64,000 nucleotides of DNA from the NCBI GenBank assembly GCA_033584155.1, contig CP138355.1, positions 1,689,501 through 1,753,500 of the forward strand, written 5' to 3'. Position numbers and translations under genes: made by a program. Shown one piece after another: positions 63,899 through 64,000 of this stretch. The notes beneath the pieces are model-generated. The model ran no database searches and had not been told where the DNA came from. It saw only the letters and a program-made list of their open reading frames with translations. The number at the start of each line of letters is the position of its first letter. Position 1 is the stretch's first letter. The stretch is from Candidatus Electrothrix scaldis (lineage in GTDB: Bacteria; Desulfobacterota; Desulfobulbia; Desulfobulbales; Desulfobulbaceae).

Positions 63899-64000
63899 GG
63901 TAAAAGGGGCAAGTAAGATAGGTTTGGTCTGCCCCTGCGTTGTTATTCCAGGACTTTTGCGTCCTCAATTATTGCAGCATAGCGATATCCTGCCCCGAAG

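Overview
The window looks like a chromosomal segment of a Gram-negative, sulfate-reducer-like bacterium. The best guess is the order Desulfobulbales, possibly a cable-bacterium relative. This is inferred from the ffh-rpsP-khpA-rimM-trmD-RNA methyltransferase-rplS-rnhB order, an RND pump, a LemA lipoprotein, tandem glgC-like genes and the style of the repeats and insertion sequences. No 16S rRNA or species marker is present, so the assignment is tentative.

Layout. 0-4.5 kb: the 3' part of a large extracellular repeat/beta-helix protein and an SLH-domain protein with a Vps62-like tail. 4.6-6.2 kb: a small coiled-coil gene and a DinJ/YafQ toxin-antitoxin pair, each followed by a copy of the same intergenic repeat. 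6.3-12 kb: a LemA-TPM-TPM operon, a MITE-like element and an RND transporter. 12-14 kb: a 21-bp-period heptad-coding repeat and a pair of small membrane proteins. 14-20 kb: one very large gene fusing an Lhr-like helicase, a RecB/Cas4-like nuclease and a UPF1-like helicase, with palindromic repeats inserted in frame. 20-39 kb: an accessory, defence-like island with two VapBC-type pairs, a double (subtilisin plus trypsin) protease, two DUF4143 ATPase genes (one split by an IS1380-type element), orphan fragments of such a gene, an AAA-nuclease, an AlbA_2 protein with a TrlF-like PHP-ATPase, and a three-gene operon with two BrxD-like ATPases. 39.6-52.6 kb: core genome, with rpsU, a Xer recombinase, a DHH phosphoesterase, two GlgC-like proteins, tRNA-Arg, a UDP-sugar epimerase/decarboxylase, the rnhB-ffh translation/secretion cluster and fabD. 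52.8-58.7 kb: a two-gene module of unknown function present twice in tandem, each copy broken in a different gene by a different insertion sequence. 58.7-62.4 kb: an integron-type gene-cassette array without a visible integrase, with five attC-like sites and six cassettes all on the minus strand. 62.4-64 kb: AT-rich hairpin sequence, a HAD hydrolase and a small Cys-rich protein.

The most notable structures are the cassette array, the IS-split duplicated module, the paired small membrane proteins found both in a cassette and at 12.9 kb, the in-frame palindromes in the giant helicase-nuclease gene, the double protease, and the two-ATPase operon. The IS insertions have exact target duplications, and removing the elements on paper restores the reading frames or matches the intact paralogue.
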